DNA from: Turbatrix aceti | Taxonomy: Eukaryota; Nematoda; Chromadorea; Rhabditida; Panagrolaimidae | Assembly: GCA_963969345.1 (NCBI GenBank) | Contig: OZ017769.1 | Span: forward strand, 9,613,725-9,677,724 | Reading direction: 5' to 3' | DNA length: 64,000 nucleotides | Shown: in pieces, positions 31,984-44,079 of the stretch | How the letters are laid out: each line of letters opens with the position of its first letter | How positions within the stretch are numbered: the first letter of the stretch is position 1 | The notes under the pieces: generated by a model | Told to the model about the DNA's origin: nothing | The model's database searches: none | Seen by the model: the letters and a program-made list of their open reading frames with translations, nothing else | Translations under genes and position numbers: made by a program

Positions 31984-34934
31984 ATGGGTAGTTGCTTCTC
32001 GCGCCCCAACGACCCCCACCAGAATCCCTCGCCGCCGCCGATGCCCCACGGCATGGCAGGTGGACACGGTCACGGCCATGGCGGTGGAGGGCTGCTGTTT
32101 AACGGCATGGGGTCCGGTCATCGCATGGTGGCCCATATGAATCTCTACAAGGAAGATCCCCTCTCGAGGAAGGGATCTGCAATTCTGACGACGACTTCAG
32201 CGCCGCCTTCCGGAACGATGGGTAGCAACGGGGGTGGCAATGGGTCGTCTGGCACGCTGGGAAGCCGGGGTGGCAGTAGCGGTGGCATGCCTATGGTGCA
32301 GAAGGTCATCGCTAACTACTCGTACAAGACTTTTGACACCAATGGATCGGATATTCAGTTTGAGAAAAATGATGTCATGATTCTGCTTGATGAAAGGTGG
32401 GTTTTAAAAAAACTGGTAAAAATAGCGTTCTTTTTAATGTTGCAAAAAATTGCAGATATTGAAATTAAAAAATTTAAACTGAGACGCAAAATATATGGCA
32501 TAAATACATTTTGGATCAAAAAACGCATTCTTGCAACCTGTTTAGTTTGTCAACCCAAATTCGATTGGTGATTTATTTAAAAAAAAACCGAATGTATGGA
32601 ACGTTAACGAAAAACAAATGTATGAACATTACCGGCTTTTGATCCGATTACTGCACAGATAAATACATAATTTTTGGTCAAAAAACCATCATCCCATGAA
32701 TTTAGTGCACCGCTGCAGTTGCAACTGCGGTGTGCCTGCCAGCTGGCAGAAATTAACTTTTATGATCACACTTGCCCAGGGAATTAGCGAAAAACTGAGA
32801 TTGGTTGCCGAGTTTGATTTTATTTTTCGTTTCCTTTGGTTTTAGGCAGTTTTTGTAGACGCCGATTAACTTACAAAAAATTTGAAAAATAGTGATCGTT
32901 TGTTTGGGAAAAATCGGTGAAAGAAACCTAAAACAGTAACTGATAAAAATATTTATTTGGTGATAAAAAAATGAGTATGGTAAAAAAATAAATATAAAAA
33001 AGTTAAAATAACTGAATACAGAGAATGCGATTATTGTTCAAAGCTTTAATGAATTTTAACTGATTTAAAAGTACAACAAAAAATTATAAAAAAAAGCAAA
33101 GAACTGAATTTTTACAAATATATTTGTTTTTTTTTTTAGCAATCCTGACTGGTGGTTCGTCAAGCACCCAAAAAGTGGCCTCGGCTATGCCCCGACAAAT
33201 TTTATTGCCAAGCTAGAATCCCTCGAATCCGAAGAATGGTTCGCGGGCAAACTCACCCGATCGATGGCCGAGAAACTCGTATCAGCGCCCAATCTGCCGA
33301 GAGGGACGTTCCTCATTCGAAAACGCGAGTCTGATCACGAATACGCGCTCTCGATCAACGATTCTGACAATTCGAGGTCCTGCGGACCGAATGTGAAGCA
33401 CTACAAAATCAAGCCCCTCGATGACAACCACGGTTACTACATCACGACGCGCAAGGTCTTCCCGACGATCAGGGATCTCGTCCGGTACTATTCCGAGTCT
33501 TCTGCCGGCCTTTGTTGCAATCTCACTTTTCCTGCGCCCAAAATGGCACCCCAGCGAACGGATCTCAGCGCTGATACCAAAAATAACTGGGAAATTCCCA
33601 GAAATGAATTGCAACTGGTCGAAAAGTTAGGTGATGGAAACTTTGGTCAGGTATTCTACGGCACCTGGCGAAACACTGTAGAGGTGGCCATTAAGACGAT
33701 GAAGCCAGGAACGATGTCTCCGGATGCGTTCCTTCGAGAAGCCCACATCATGAAACAGTGCAACCACCCCAAACTCGTTCGACTCTACGCAGTCTGCACC
33801 CGGGAGGAGCCATTCTACATCATCACTGAATACATGAGAAACGGTTCACTGTTACAGTACCTCAAAAAACCGGACAATTCGCTGTCCCACGCGGCACTCA
33901 TCGATATGTGTGCCCAGGTGGCGGCCGGCATGATGTATCTTGAGGATAGGAAATTGGTTCATCGGGATTTGGCGGCAAGAAATATCCTGGTCGGCGACAT
34001 TATTTCCGGCGTTCCGGAAATTAAGATTGCGGACTTTGGACTGGCAAGGGCGTTGGTAGAAGAGGACATCTATGAGGCCCATACAGGGGCCAAGTTCCCC
34101 ATCAAATGGACAGCCATCGAAGCTGCCATCTACGGAAACTTTACGGTCAAGTCTGACGTCTGGTCGTTTGGCATTTTGCTTTATGAAATGTTTACCAGGT
34201 CGCCGCCTTATCCAGGTAAGAGTTTTTTGAAAAAGGTGCACAGAAAACTGATCTATTATTATCATCAGTAAAATTAATAACAAAAAACTGCATAATAAAA
34301 TATTTAGAGAAAATATTAAAATATTCATTTTGTATTTAAAACTTTTTTTAACTGATGTCATGTAGTAGTAAAAAATATTTTTTCAACAATTTTTGAATTT
34401 TTTATCAGTAAAATTTTTATTAACATTGTTACAATTTCTTTAATGAACAAAAACTGCATGATGAATTTTATAATGTTTATATCGTATTTAAGACAAATTT
34501 TAACATCATTTTTTCATTATATTTATTTAGCGCTAATAAAAGTATTTTTTCAACAACTTTAGATTTTTACTAAATTTTTTATTTAAATTGTTACAATGTC
34601 TTTAATAAAGTAATTGCATTTAAATTCAAAATAATGTAATATTTTATATTGAAAAAAATAACTGTTTTCACTTTAGTTGATTATAAATTCGTTTTCAGGA
34701 ATGAGCAACAAGGACGTAATAGACCAGGTGGAACGCGGCTACCGTATGCCTAGGCCGTCGGACATCGAAGAGCCCGTCTACTCCATCATGCTCAAGTGCT
34801 GGGATGCCAACCCCGAGCGCAGGCCGACGTTCGAGTTCCTCCACCACGCCTTTGAGGACTACTTTGTCAGCTCGCAGCCCAACTACGTGCCGTCCAGCGT
34901 CGACGACCACTCGTTTAGCGCGTATCGTCGCTGA
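31984..34934 (+). CDS. SRC: Src-type non-receptor tyrosine kinase
   Basis: Membrane-associated tyrosine kinase. Three exons (31984-32396, 33140-34215, 34699-34934) give 574 residues. MGSCFSRP has Gly2 for myristoylation and Cys4 for palmitoylation. A Gly/His-rich linker precedes SH3 ([31 protein letters not shown]), SH2 ([34 protein letters not shown]) and the kinase. The kinase shows [13 protein letters not shown], the helix-C Glu in [19 protein letters not shown] and [23 protein letters not shown] follows the invertebrate SRC-1/Abl form rather than vertebrate HRDLRAAN. The tail has a Tyr in SQPNYVPSS where Src has its inhibitory Tyr, then twelve further residues. The APE motif reads AIE ([11 protein letters not shown]), which is unusual. 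The first intron is 743 bases and empty. Confidence 0.93.
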
Positions 34935-35464
34935 TTTCACTGACGCAACAGAAATTGAACTAGCCTAGCTCTCATTCCCGCCACTCCGAACACTGGTCTT
35001 GTTTTGTCTCCTGCAATGAATGCCCCTCTCCCCCTCCAGCTCCACTGCCCCGAATCATAATTGTACATAACTGGTACTGGGTAACCCAGGTACATCTATC
35101 ATCCTGCCAGGCAAATTGACCCAGCTGGAGGTCGGCTCAAAACCTGCCAATGTGTAAACCTAAATGAAGCAACGAAATAAATTTAAATCAAGTTTGAAGG
35201 TTTTTGGGGCCAAAGTCCTCTTCGCATCCAGAGGCAAAGACCAAGACAAAAATTATATTGGTGAAATAAATAAAGCAATAAATATTTTTTCATAATAAAG
35301 CAATAATATTATTATGCTTTATACAATGATTTTGATACAGAAAATTTAATAACTGATTACACTTTGCAACTCATGAACATAACTTAATTTATTTATTGTT
35401 TGAACACAGTTGGTACTTTGAATTGTGAAGCAAAACAAACCTGAGGCACTAAATTGTAGAACAA
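34935..35464 (+). other. 3' UTR of kinase gene and spacer
   Basis: Follows the kinase stop. AATAAA at 35176-35181 is the likely polyadenylation signal. Beyond it the DNA is A/T-rich with no gene. Confidence 0.45.
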
Positions 35465-35620
35465 ACATAATTTGTGATAACATTTGGCTACGATCAGGCA
35501 TGACAGAAGATATCAAAATATCTATCACGGAATGTTTTTAAACTGGCAAAAGTAAAATGCCTTTAAAAAAGTTGAAACCTGAGAAAGCATGTTGCTATTT
35601 CTTATTTAGTTATTATATTT

Positions 35621-35820
35621 ATCCCCCAGAGGGGATTGGGCCGCTCCCAACGACAGTGCAATGTTGGGCCGACCCGTGGAGGGGGAGAAGCAAGCTTCTG
35701 CACACCTCCGGGTTCCAAAAATTCTCTTAACCTCCAGGTATCTTGTGGATACCGTATCGGGGGTTAAACCGATAAGAACAGAACTACACTTTGATCTTAG
35801 CCAAGAGGCCGAGAAGCGAT
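35621..35820 (-). ncRNA. U2: U2 snRNA, copy 1
   Basis: Branch-site-recognising snRNA. Read from 35820 leftward it starts ATCGCTTCTCGGCC and has the conserved GGCTAAGATCAAAG and TCTGTTCTTATCGG. The Sm site AATTTTTGGA, the long GC stem-loop III/IV region and a final CCCC..GGGG hairpin (35621-35634) follow. The branch-pairing segment reads GTAGTTCTG where the canonical text is GTAGTATCTG, so one A is missing. The 3' end is approximate. Confidence 0.93.
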
Positions 35821-35930
35821 ACCTGAATAAACTTTAGGATTGTTAATTATGCACTCATTAAGCGGATTTTAATTAAAGGGCAGCGCAGCGCGCAGAGAAG
35901 CCAGAGAAATCGCGTATTGTTGTGCACATA
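35821..35930 (-). promoter_or_regulatory. U2 promoter block, copy 1
   Basis: The ~100 bases upstream of the U2 start are shared with the other copy, notably CCCTTTAATTAAAATCCGCT and AATGAGTGCATAATTAAC. The position (about 20-70 bases upstream) suits a proximal sequence element; no such consensus is known for this species. Confidence 0.5.
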
Positions 35931-36096
35931 AATGGCATGAGTTTTGTGTTTCTTCTTCGATTTGTTGCTATTGTTCTGTTTAGTCGCTGCAGGTGTATCT
36001 CTATGGAACGTGACTCGCTTTGTCATGGAAAAACTCTCTGATCAATTGTTGTGCTCACAATGGACTTCTCCAATTTATGCGTTTTTTAATCATTGA

Positions 36097-36207
<111 letters not shown>

Positions 36208-36211
36208 TAAT

Positions 36212-37194
36212 TTATTTCTCAAGCCCGATCGTGTCGATAACAAGCACCACAATTTGTTTGTCGTTCTCCAGATCAGAGAGCTGCTTATTGACGTTTTTCT
36301 CGTTGACACTGATCCAGCGATCACGGTCGAGAGCTTCTACGAGATTGTCCGGACCGATGTAGCACCGGTTTTGGAGATTGAGCTTGCTGAGGCGTCGTCT
36401 GTCACTGATGCAAGACTTGAACGCCGCGCCGAGGCTGATGTCGGACGGCATCTCGTAGAAGTCGGTCTTCATCGAGTGATTGGGCCTGAAGAGGACCAAC
36501 ACAACCCGGACGGCGTGAGATGGCAGCTTGCTGGCCGAAGAGAAGGCCTTTGATGCTGCCGATCGGTTAGACATCGACATCGACAGCGACGACGCGGATT
36601 CGGATGTCGAGCAGGGTCCTACGATAATCGGAGAGCACGCGGTGGGCGTGCGCATGCCAAGAAGTTTTCGGATGAGTGCAATCCGTTTATTGTGATCCGG
36701 GCACTTACAGGCGCTGTCCATGGCGTAGCACTTGGGATTCGGACACGTGGGGACCCCAAATTCAGACTTGGCACGGGGAGCAGTTGCCATACACTGCTGG
36801 CAGATTACGTGTTCACAGACGCCCATCGCGGTCATATCACCGACCGGCCATACACGTCCACAGATGCCATCACAGCGAAGTTTTTCTAGCGGGCACTCCG
36901 TGGAAGTCTTTCTAGGAACGGGACGATTTTGGGGAGTCAAACTCCGACGCCGTTCCGTGGGTACATCAAGGTCGTCGATCCATTCAACAGTCAAATTGGC
37001 TACTTGCCTGCAACATAATCCAAACTGTTGACACTACGTTTTTTTATAAACACAAACTTTTTGCCCGGGATTCGACGCGTTGTAAACACGATAGATTGCA
37101 GATTAATGGCACTGCGGCGAGATGACAGCTGTGGTGGCAGAAATGCATACGAGTCACGCTGAAGCCTAGACATTCCACGGGTGTTGTCGACCAT
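36212..37194 (-). CDS. RING-like zinc-finger protein
   Basis: Two exons (37194-37058 and 37007-36212) join in frame to 310 residues; the donor GTTTGTG and acceptor GTTGCAG are both acceptable. A Cys/His cluster at about 80-140 reads CPLEKLRCDGICGRV, then CEHVICQQC and CPNPKC. The middle C-x-H-x2-C-x2-C is the core of a RING, but the outer pairs have non-standard spacing (x3 and x4). A Ser-rich linker follows, then a conserved-looking C-terminal half (SHAVRVVLVLFRPNHSMKTD, RRLSKLNLQNRCYIG) with no family I can name. If it is a RING it would act as a ubiquitin ligase, but this is inference. It lies between the two U2 copies. Confidence 0.65.
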
Positions 37195-37484
37195 GGACTT
37201 CTGATGCTGATGCGTGCTGTGCTGTAGCTGTGTGGCTCGCTGGCGGAGAAGGGATGTGCTGATTTGGTAGGGACATACATTTGCATATCAAAGGTAAAAA
37301 AACACGGTAAAAAACCATCTTTCAGACATGTGAACGTGTGTTTCCACGAGTTTTTGGTTAAAAAAACCGATGCGCACGCACACTACTGTTGCGAATATGG
37401 CCGACTCGCTCAACTCGATGTTCGACAAGCCAGACCGAATCGACGAACTTGCAAACAAATCAAGACGTCAAGAAAACGCGAACG
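37195..37484. other. RING-like gene upstream region
   Basis: Presumed promoter of the RING-like gene; nothing else is recognised. Confidence 0.3.
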
Positions 37485-38020
37485 TTTGTGATAACATTTG
37501 GCTATAATCAGGCATGATAGAATATATATCAAAATAAATATCTATCACGGAATGTTTTTAAACTGGCAAAAGTAAAATGCCTTTAAAAAAGTTGAAAACT
37601 GAGTAAGCAGTTGGTATTTCTTATTCAGTTATTATATTTATTTACCTGTTCATTGTAGTGTTGTATGTATGTATGATATGGTGCGTACGAGTTAGAGAAT
37701 AAATGATGAAATGATGAAATATTATATTTATCCCCCAGAGGGGATTGGGCCGCTCCCAACGACAGTGCAATGTTGGGCCGACCCGTGGAGGGGGAGAAGC
37801 AAGCTTCTGCACACCTCCGGGTTCCAAAAATTCTCTTAACCTCCAGGTATCTTGTGGATACCGTATCGGGGGTTAAACCGATAAGAACAGAACTACACTT
37901 TGATCTTAGCCAAGAGGCCGAGAAGCGATACCTGATTAAACATTCGGATCGTTAATTATGCACTCATTAAGCGGATTTTAATTAAAGGGCAGCCAGTGCG
38001 CAGAGAAACCAGAGAAATCT
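37485..38020. repeat. U2 duplication unit, copy 2
   Basis: Second copy of the block at 35,465-35,930. It carries an extra ~90 bases (about 37,640-37,727) between the shared 3' flank and the U2 gene, including a TATGTATGTATG run. Confidence 0.8.
37730..37929 (-). ncRNA. U2: U2 snRNA, copy 2
   Basis: Same 200-base span as copy 1, identical as far as I can read, including the shortened GTAGTTCTG branch-pairing segment, the Sm site and the final hairpin. Its upstream block (37930-38030) is conserved with copy 1. Confidence 0.93.
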
Positions 38021-38040
38021 CATACTCTACGCGCATAAAT

Positions 38041-40119
38041 GAGCTCTTCGTTCAATCTGTTTATAGCACTAGCAAGCCAAACAGGAAATGTCCTGACTGA
38101 TACAAACATGGTTTACGTTTTTTCACCTTCTTGAACAAAAGAGGGGCCTTGAGCACAGTCAATTTTAGTGGTTTTTAAAAAAAACTAGATTTTGTAAAAT
38201 TACTGACAATAATCCGATAAAAAAACATATTTAAATTTTAGATACAATATATAAAATTTTGCATCACTGATAGTTTTTAAACTTTATTAAATTTAATGTA
38301 AAACCTTGCGAATGCAAACAAATGTGCTCACTGAAGGATGCCTAAACACATCAGTTGCAGCCATCACTGCCGATTTTCTCAACTTGCTTTCGTCAGGTAC
38401 GGTAAGGCACATCGACAGTTGTCATAACATTACTGTAAGTGAACATTGGTGCATTTCTTGGTTTAACTGTGGAATATGTGTTGTATCACTTGGTGCTCTG
38501 TTTGTTTTTTTTTGTAGGTTTTTTTATCTTTCACTACCACCGTTCATGACCAGAAAATTGCTTGACCCAAATACAAACACTTCAAAATGTATAAAATGCG
38601 TTTTTAAAATCTATAGGATTTTCCTGGATGAAAAAAATATTGTGTTTGTTTACAGTTTTCACCGCCGAAGCAAAAAAACTGTCCAAGAAATAAAAAAAAC
38701 AGAGCTGCCTTTTTTTACAATAATAAATTTATCTACTTCACTGCTTTCACACTGCCTTAGCCCTCGATCAAATAAAAAAATCACTGAACAGGTTATTTTG
38801 TCAGAGAGATATGAATAAACTTTTTTTTGATTAAAACTGACAACTTCATAACAAAAAAAAAATAAAATACCTCAAAATGATATCAAAAAAACCAATTTTT
38901 AGGCCTACTGATGATTTGCAGAACTTCAACATGTAAAACTGTTTACTCAGTCAGATTGCCGAAAATAAAAAAAACTGACCCGCCGAAGTGCAAAAAAAAT
39001 GTTTTTTATAACATTTTCTGAAAAAAAAAGCATAAATTAAAATGAAAAAAAACTAAATTTTGACATGGTTTGGATTTTTTGCCAAAGTTTTTTTTTACGT
39101 ATTTTTTAGTGAAAACTGAACTTGATTGCTCACCATTTTTTGTAAAACTGTCGTCCAATTTACTGCCCCCGACTGACGGAGCAAAAAAATGAATACGAGA
39201 CAAGTTGCTGCAAGTGGTCATCATCGCCATTCGTCGTGATGGAAGCCAAAAAAAAGAAAAACAGAAAATATGAGAGAGAGAAGAAAAAAGATGATATGAG
39301 AGAGAATTATACGAACGGCAAGGCTAAAAAACCGTAGGCAGAGAACGGAGAACACACATAAATGTGCGAGAGAGTGGACAGAAGAGCCGAGACACGGAGA
39401 TAGACGAAGAAGCAGCAGGAATAAAAAAAACAAATCGTGTTGTCTGGTCGACCGACACCACCGGCCACTTGTCTGACAGACGACAAAGAAAAGACGAACC
39501 ACGCACACACGCGAGTTCTGCGCGCACAATGCGGCAATAACCCGCACGCTGCGTACTCCCGAAGGGTGAATTTTTTTGACTGGCTTATCTTTCTTTCTCT
39601 TCACTTTGCACACAGAGAGCGCGGACCAGTCATGATTTTTAGCTTTTTTTTACATCCCTCAAAATTCATTCGTTTTGCGTGCTTTTTTGCCGAATTTTGG
39701 GGGATTTTTTGGCCTTGGATCGTGCTTGCAACGACGCTTTAGGCCTGGTCGGCTTGTGTCCAGCGAGTTGACTCCTCGCGAACGCATTTTTTGTGCGTCG
39801 CGGTCACCACGTGGTGTCGGACGCTCAAAAATTTATTTGTCTGATGTCAGGTTGTCGGTGCACGCTTTTTTCGTGCCTTTTTGGTCTTGTTGCCATGGTT
39901 GTTAGCCTGCCAACGACCCGGTATACCTAAAAAACACCCTACAACGACTTGGGTAAAAAACTATCGTGTCGGGAGTTTGATTTTTGCAATCGAACGTTCT
40001 CGAACAAAATTTGTTTTTTGCGTGCATTTATTGATTTTTGACCTGTTTTTTACGGTCTATTTGTGTGTTTTTTTGCATAAACGTGGAGTTGCCACGGCAC
40101 GACGGTTTTTTGAGCGGCA
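38041..40119. other. Spacer and upstream region of the E2 gene
   Basis: AT-rich. A 170-residue open frame at 38306-38818 has no recognisable content. The last kilobase probably contains the E2 promoter and 5' leader exon. Confidence 0.3.
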
Positions 40120-41447
<1,328 letters not shown>

Positions 41448-42436
41448 GCGGAGGTAGTGACCACGATTGAATGTTTGGTGAGGTGAGTGTTACCTGCGCA
41501 CCCTCCGAAAAAAAATCGTGATGAGAAAAAGTTGCTGTAGGCGTCGGCAGGAATGGATGGATGGACGAGCGTCGACGTCGTCGTCATCTTCGTGGCGAGA
41601 GTCGATCTTTTGTCCCCCCACCACCCCCTACCTTCACTTGCGTGCCGCTTGCTGCCTGTTGCTCTCCCCTCAAACCGAGTCGACTGATTTATCCCCTCCC
41701 CCGCATCCTCCTCCTCCGAGTCCGGTTCTACAATCATCAGACATCCCGTCGTCGTCGTTCCTTGTTACAGGCTTTTTTTTGTGACGTGAATCGTGTTCTC
41801 TCCCTCCTGAAATTGTTGCTACTTCTGGTTTTTTGCCCTCGACATCTTCAGAATTTTTTCTTCTTTCCGATTCTCTTCCCCTGTGTTCTGTTTCTTTCTC
41901 TTGCGTTTTGTCGCCCTTAGACTAAATTTATTATTAAGGTTCCCCTTTCTATTTGGTTTCTCTTGTGTTTTTATGTGGATTTTACCGACTATCTAAATTG
42001 TGAGTTGTTTTTTTTGGAAAAAAATGAACGGGACCCAGTATATTTGGGGGTGAAGGGACATGGAGGCTTCATTCGAAAGACAAATATATTTTTTCAAATT
42101 TGGGGTTTTTTTCGAATTTGGAAACCTTTTTTTTAATTTAAGGTTTTTTTTTCAAATTTAGGTTATTTTTTCTGAATTAGGTTATTTTTTCCGAATTTCA
42201 GGTTTTTTTGTATATTAGATTTTTTTTTCAAACTTGGGGTTCAATTGTCGAATTGTGTTCTGTGAGCATGACTCTGTTTAATTCATATAAAATTAGGTTT
42301 AGTGAAACCTGCACAGTTAGTGAAAAAAATTAGGTACTTTTTTCACTCATCCGTCGAACATGGCGTGAAGTATGAAGTTTTTTTTATCAACCAAGAGTTA
42401 ACACAATCAACAATAATACAAAACAAAAATCACCTT
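41448..42436. other. E2 3' region with degenerate T-rich minisatellite
   Basis: 3' UTR of the E2 gene followed by loose repeats of a ~30-base T-rich unit (TTTTTTTCAAATTTGGGG-like, about 42,075-42,245). No gene. Confidence 0.4.
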
Positions 42437-43846
42437 TCATATCTGAATGACAGATGACATATCCGACTGTTCCGTGCCCGTGCCTATGGTTTTCTGTATA
42501 GTGTCGGTATCTGTTTCTGTTTTATTGTGTACGCTCAAAGGATTTACTTTCTTAGCCATCTGCAGATGCATCTGGGGAGCGGGGCATATGACGTTGCCTA
42601 AGATGAGTCCGCAAATCATGAGGCTGATGAAGAGTATAACGCCTGAGCCTGCTATCACCGCTAAGCCAAGCATGTCCGCTGAAAGTTGGTTTTAGGTATT
42701 CAGGGTCACTGATTTTGTGATTATTAACACTTACTGTCGTTCTCCGACGTGTCAGTCTGCGCTTCGGGATTCTGGGGTTCAGCTGATGGTGCGACCGACG
42801 AAAGATGAGGTGCCGCAGATGCAGGCTGTGTGGCCGGTGCCGCTGACGCTGCGGAGGGCTTCTCGGTGGCCGCCGGTGTTACCGGCGCTACCGAGGCTGG
42901 AGCCGTTGTATTGGCTTTTTCTGTAACCGTTGTTTTGACAGTAGGTTTTGTTGGGCCCCCCGTAGGGGCCCCAGTGGGTCCCTCCGTAGGTGCCTCCGTA
43001 GGTGTCCCCATAGGGGCCTCCGTAGGTGTCCCCATAGGGGCCTCCGTAGGAGCCTCCGTGCGGGTCTTCGTAGGGGCCTTCGTAGAGGCCTCCATAGGGG
43101 CCTTCGTAGGGGTCTCCGTAGGGGCCTCTGTAGGGGCTCCCGCAACGTCAGTTGTTTCAGCGCGTTCTAAAATAATATTTTGAAATAAATATTTGATAGA
43201 AAACAAAAGACCGAAAACGCACCGTCTCTTTTCAGTCTATGTCCAACATTTTCGGCCGGTAGCTGACAGATCGCGTGGCTCACTGCCTTCATGATTTCTC
43301 TCATAGGAACAAGTTTAGCAGATGCGTTAGCGTCTGAAAATTTAAGGAGTTCCACAAAATTAAACAAAACAATCGTCAACAAACCAATAATCAAAAAGCC
43401 GACATCGATCAAATTGAGATTTAGGTAGTTGTCCACCTCACGCTCAGTAGCATATTCTTGCAGTTGGTAATTTTTTTTGCCAAATTTTTTTTTGATTCGG
43501 TTAGAAACCAGTCCGGTGGCATAAGCTTTAGCGCCGGGAAAGTCGCGATTCCGGGCTTTGACGTGCTTGACTGCAAGGTTTCGGCGTGATCGGGGAACAC
43601 AAAAAAAATATAAAAAAACTCACGGAGAACGTCGAACTCAGCCTTTGTGTATGGTGCAGCCAGCGAACATTGCTTGCCGTTGGCAAGGATGAAATAATAG
43701 CAATAAGCTGAATTCGGATAACCGTAGTACTTTGGAAGATGTGCCTCAGTTGCGTCGTACTTTGCCGTCGGACATTCATAATCGCCTAACGCAGACGGCG
43801 AAAAGAAGACAACGGCCACTACAACCTTTAAGATGAATCGTCGCAT
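42437..43846 (-). CDS. ASH-C family paralog A, mucin-like membrane protein
   Basis: Unrecognised family; the label ASH-C (for the [AV][ST]H-x2-C motif) is mine. Five exons (43846-43624, 43570-43442, 43333-43223, 43166-42735, 42678-42437) join in frame to 378 residues, and every intron is in phase 1. Signal peptide MRRFILKVVVAVVFFSPSA. The ectodomain has DYECP, KYYGYPNSAYCYYF, KQCSL, NRDFPGAKAYATG and VSHAICQLPAEN. Exon 4 is a mucin-like Thr/Pro/Ala repeat built on a 12-base unit (GTAGGGGCCTCC on the plus strand; TEAP/MGTP units). Exon 5 gives a transmembrane helix (MLGLAVIAGSGVILFISLMI) and a ~47-residue cytoplasmic tail. Closest to paralog G by sequence and exon sizes (exons 2 and 3 are 129 and 111 bases in both). 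The GTGAGG donor at 43441 was chosen because it alone keeps the frame in both A and G. Confidence 0.7.
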
Positions 43847-44079
43847 CTTGGCGGAAAGTTTGACGCTAGTGAACGAACTTGCAAGGATTTCACCTGGATA
43901 TAATTTGCTAATTTCTAACTATCAAAGTTCGCATGCGAAAGTTGTCAGACCTGCAAGCGAAGTTTTTTTTTACTTGCATTCCAAAAATTTCAACACCGTT
44001 TGAATAAATCGACACGTTTTTGAATCTTGGTGAGGACGAAAACGATAAGGGAGATTTCACGGTAAAATGAAGGGAAAAT
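43847..44079. promoter_or_regulatory. Upstream block of paralog A
   Basis: Contains CCGCCAAG just before the ATG and a block around 43915-43960 (AAGTTCGCATGCGAAAGTTG, with the palindrome TTCGCATGCGAA) that recurs at 49925-49970. Confidence 0.45.

Larger units (their letters stand above)
35465..35930. repeat. U2 duplication unit, copy 1
   Basis: This block, containing a U2 gene and both flanks, recurs at about 37,485-38,020. Shared flank text includes TGATAACATTTGGCTA and TTTTTAAACTGGCAAAAGTA. Identity is high outside the U2 gene too, so it was copied as a DNA segment. Confidence 0.8.

Noticed and set aside
38306..38818. 170-residue plus-strand open frame
   Set aside because: No similarity I recognise, composition close to the surrounding AT-rich DNA, and no leader acceptor. 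It could be real but cannot be supported.
42735..43166. Tandem 12-base repeats considered as a CRISPR-like or satellite array
   Set aside because: They stay in frame, encode TEAP/MGTP units and are flanked by correct splice sites of paralog A. There are no spacers, and the genome is eukaryotic.
43421..43436. Reading the A gene straight through the VDNYLNLNLID stretch as a membrane helix
   Set aside because: The same stretch in paralog G (57,095-57,173) contains a stop codon. The GTGAGG donor and TTTTCAG acceptor remove it in both genes and keep phase 1.
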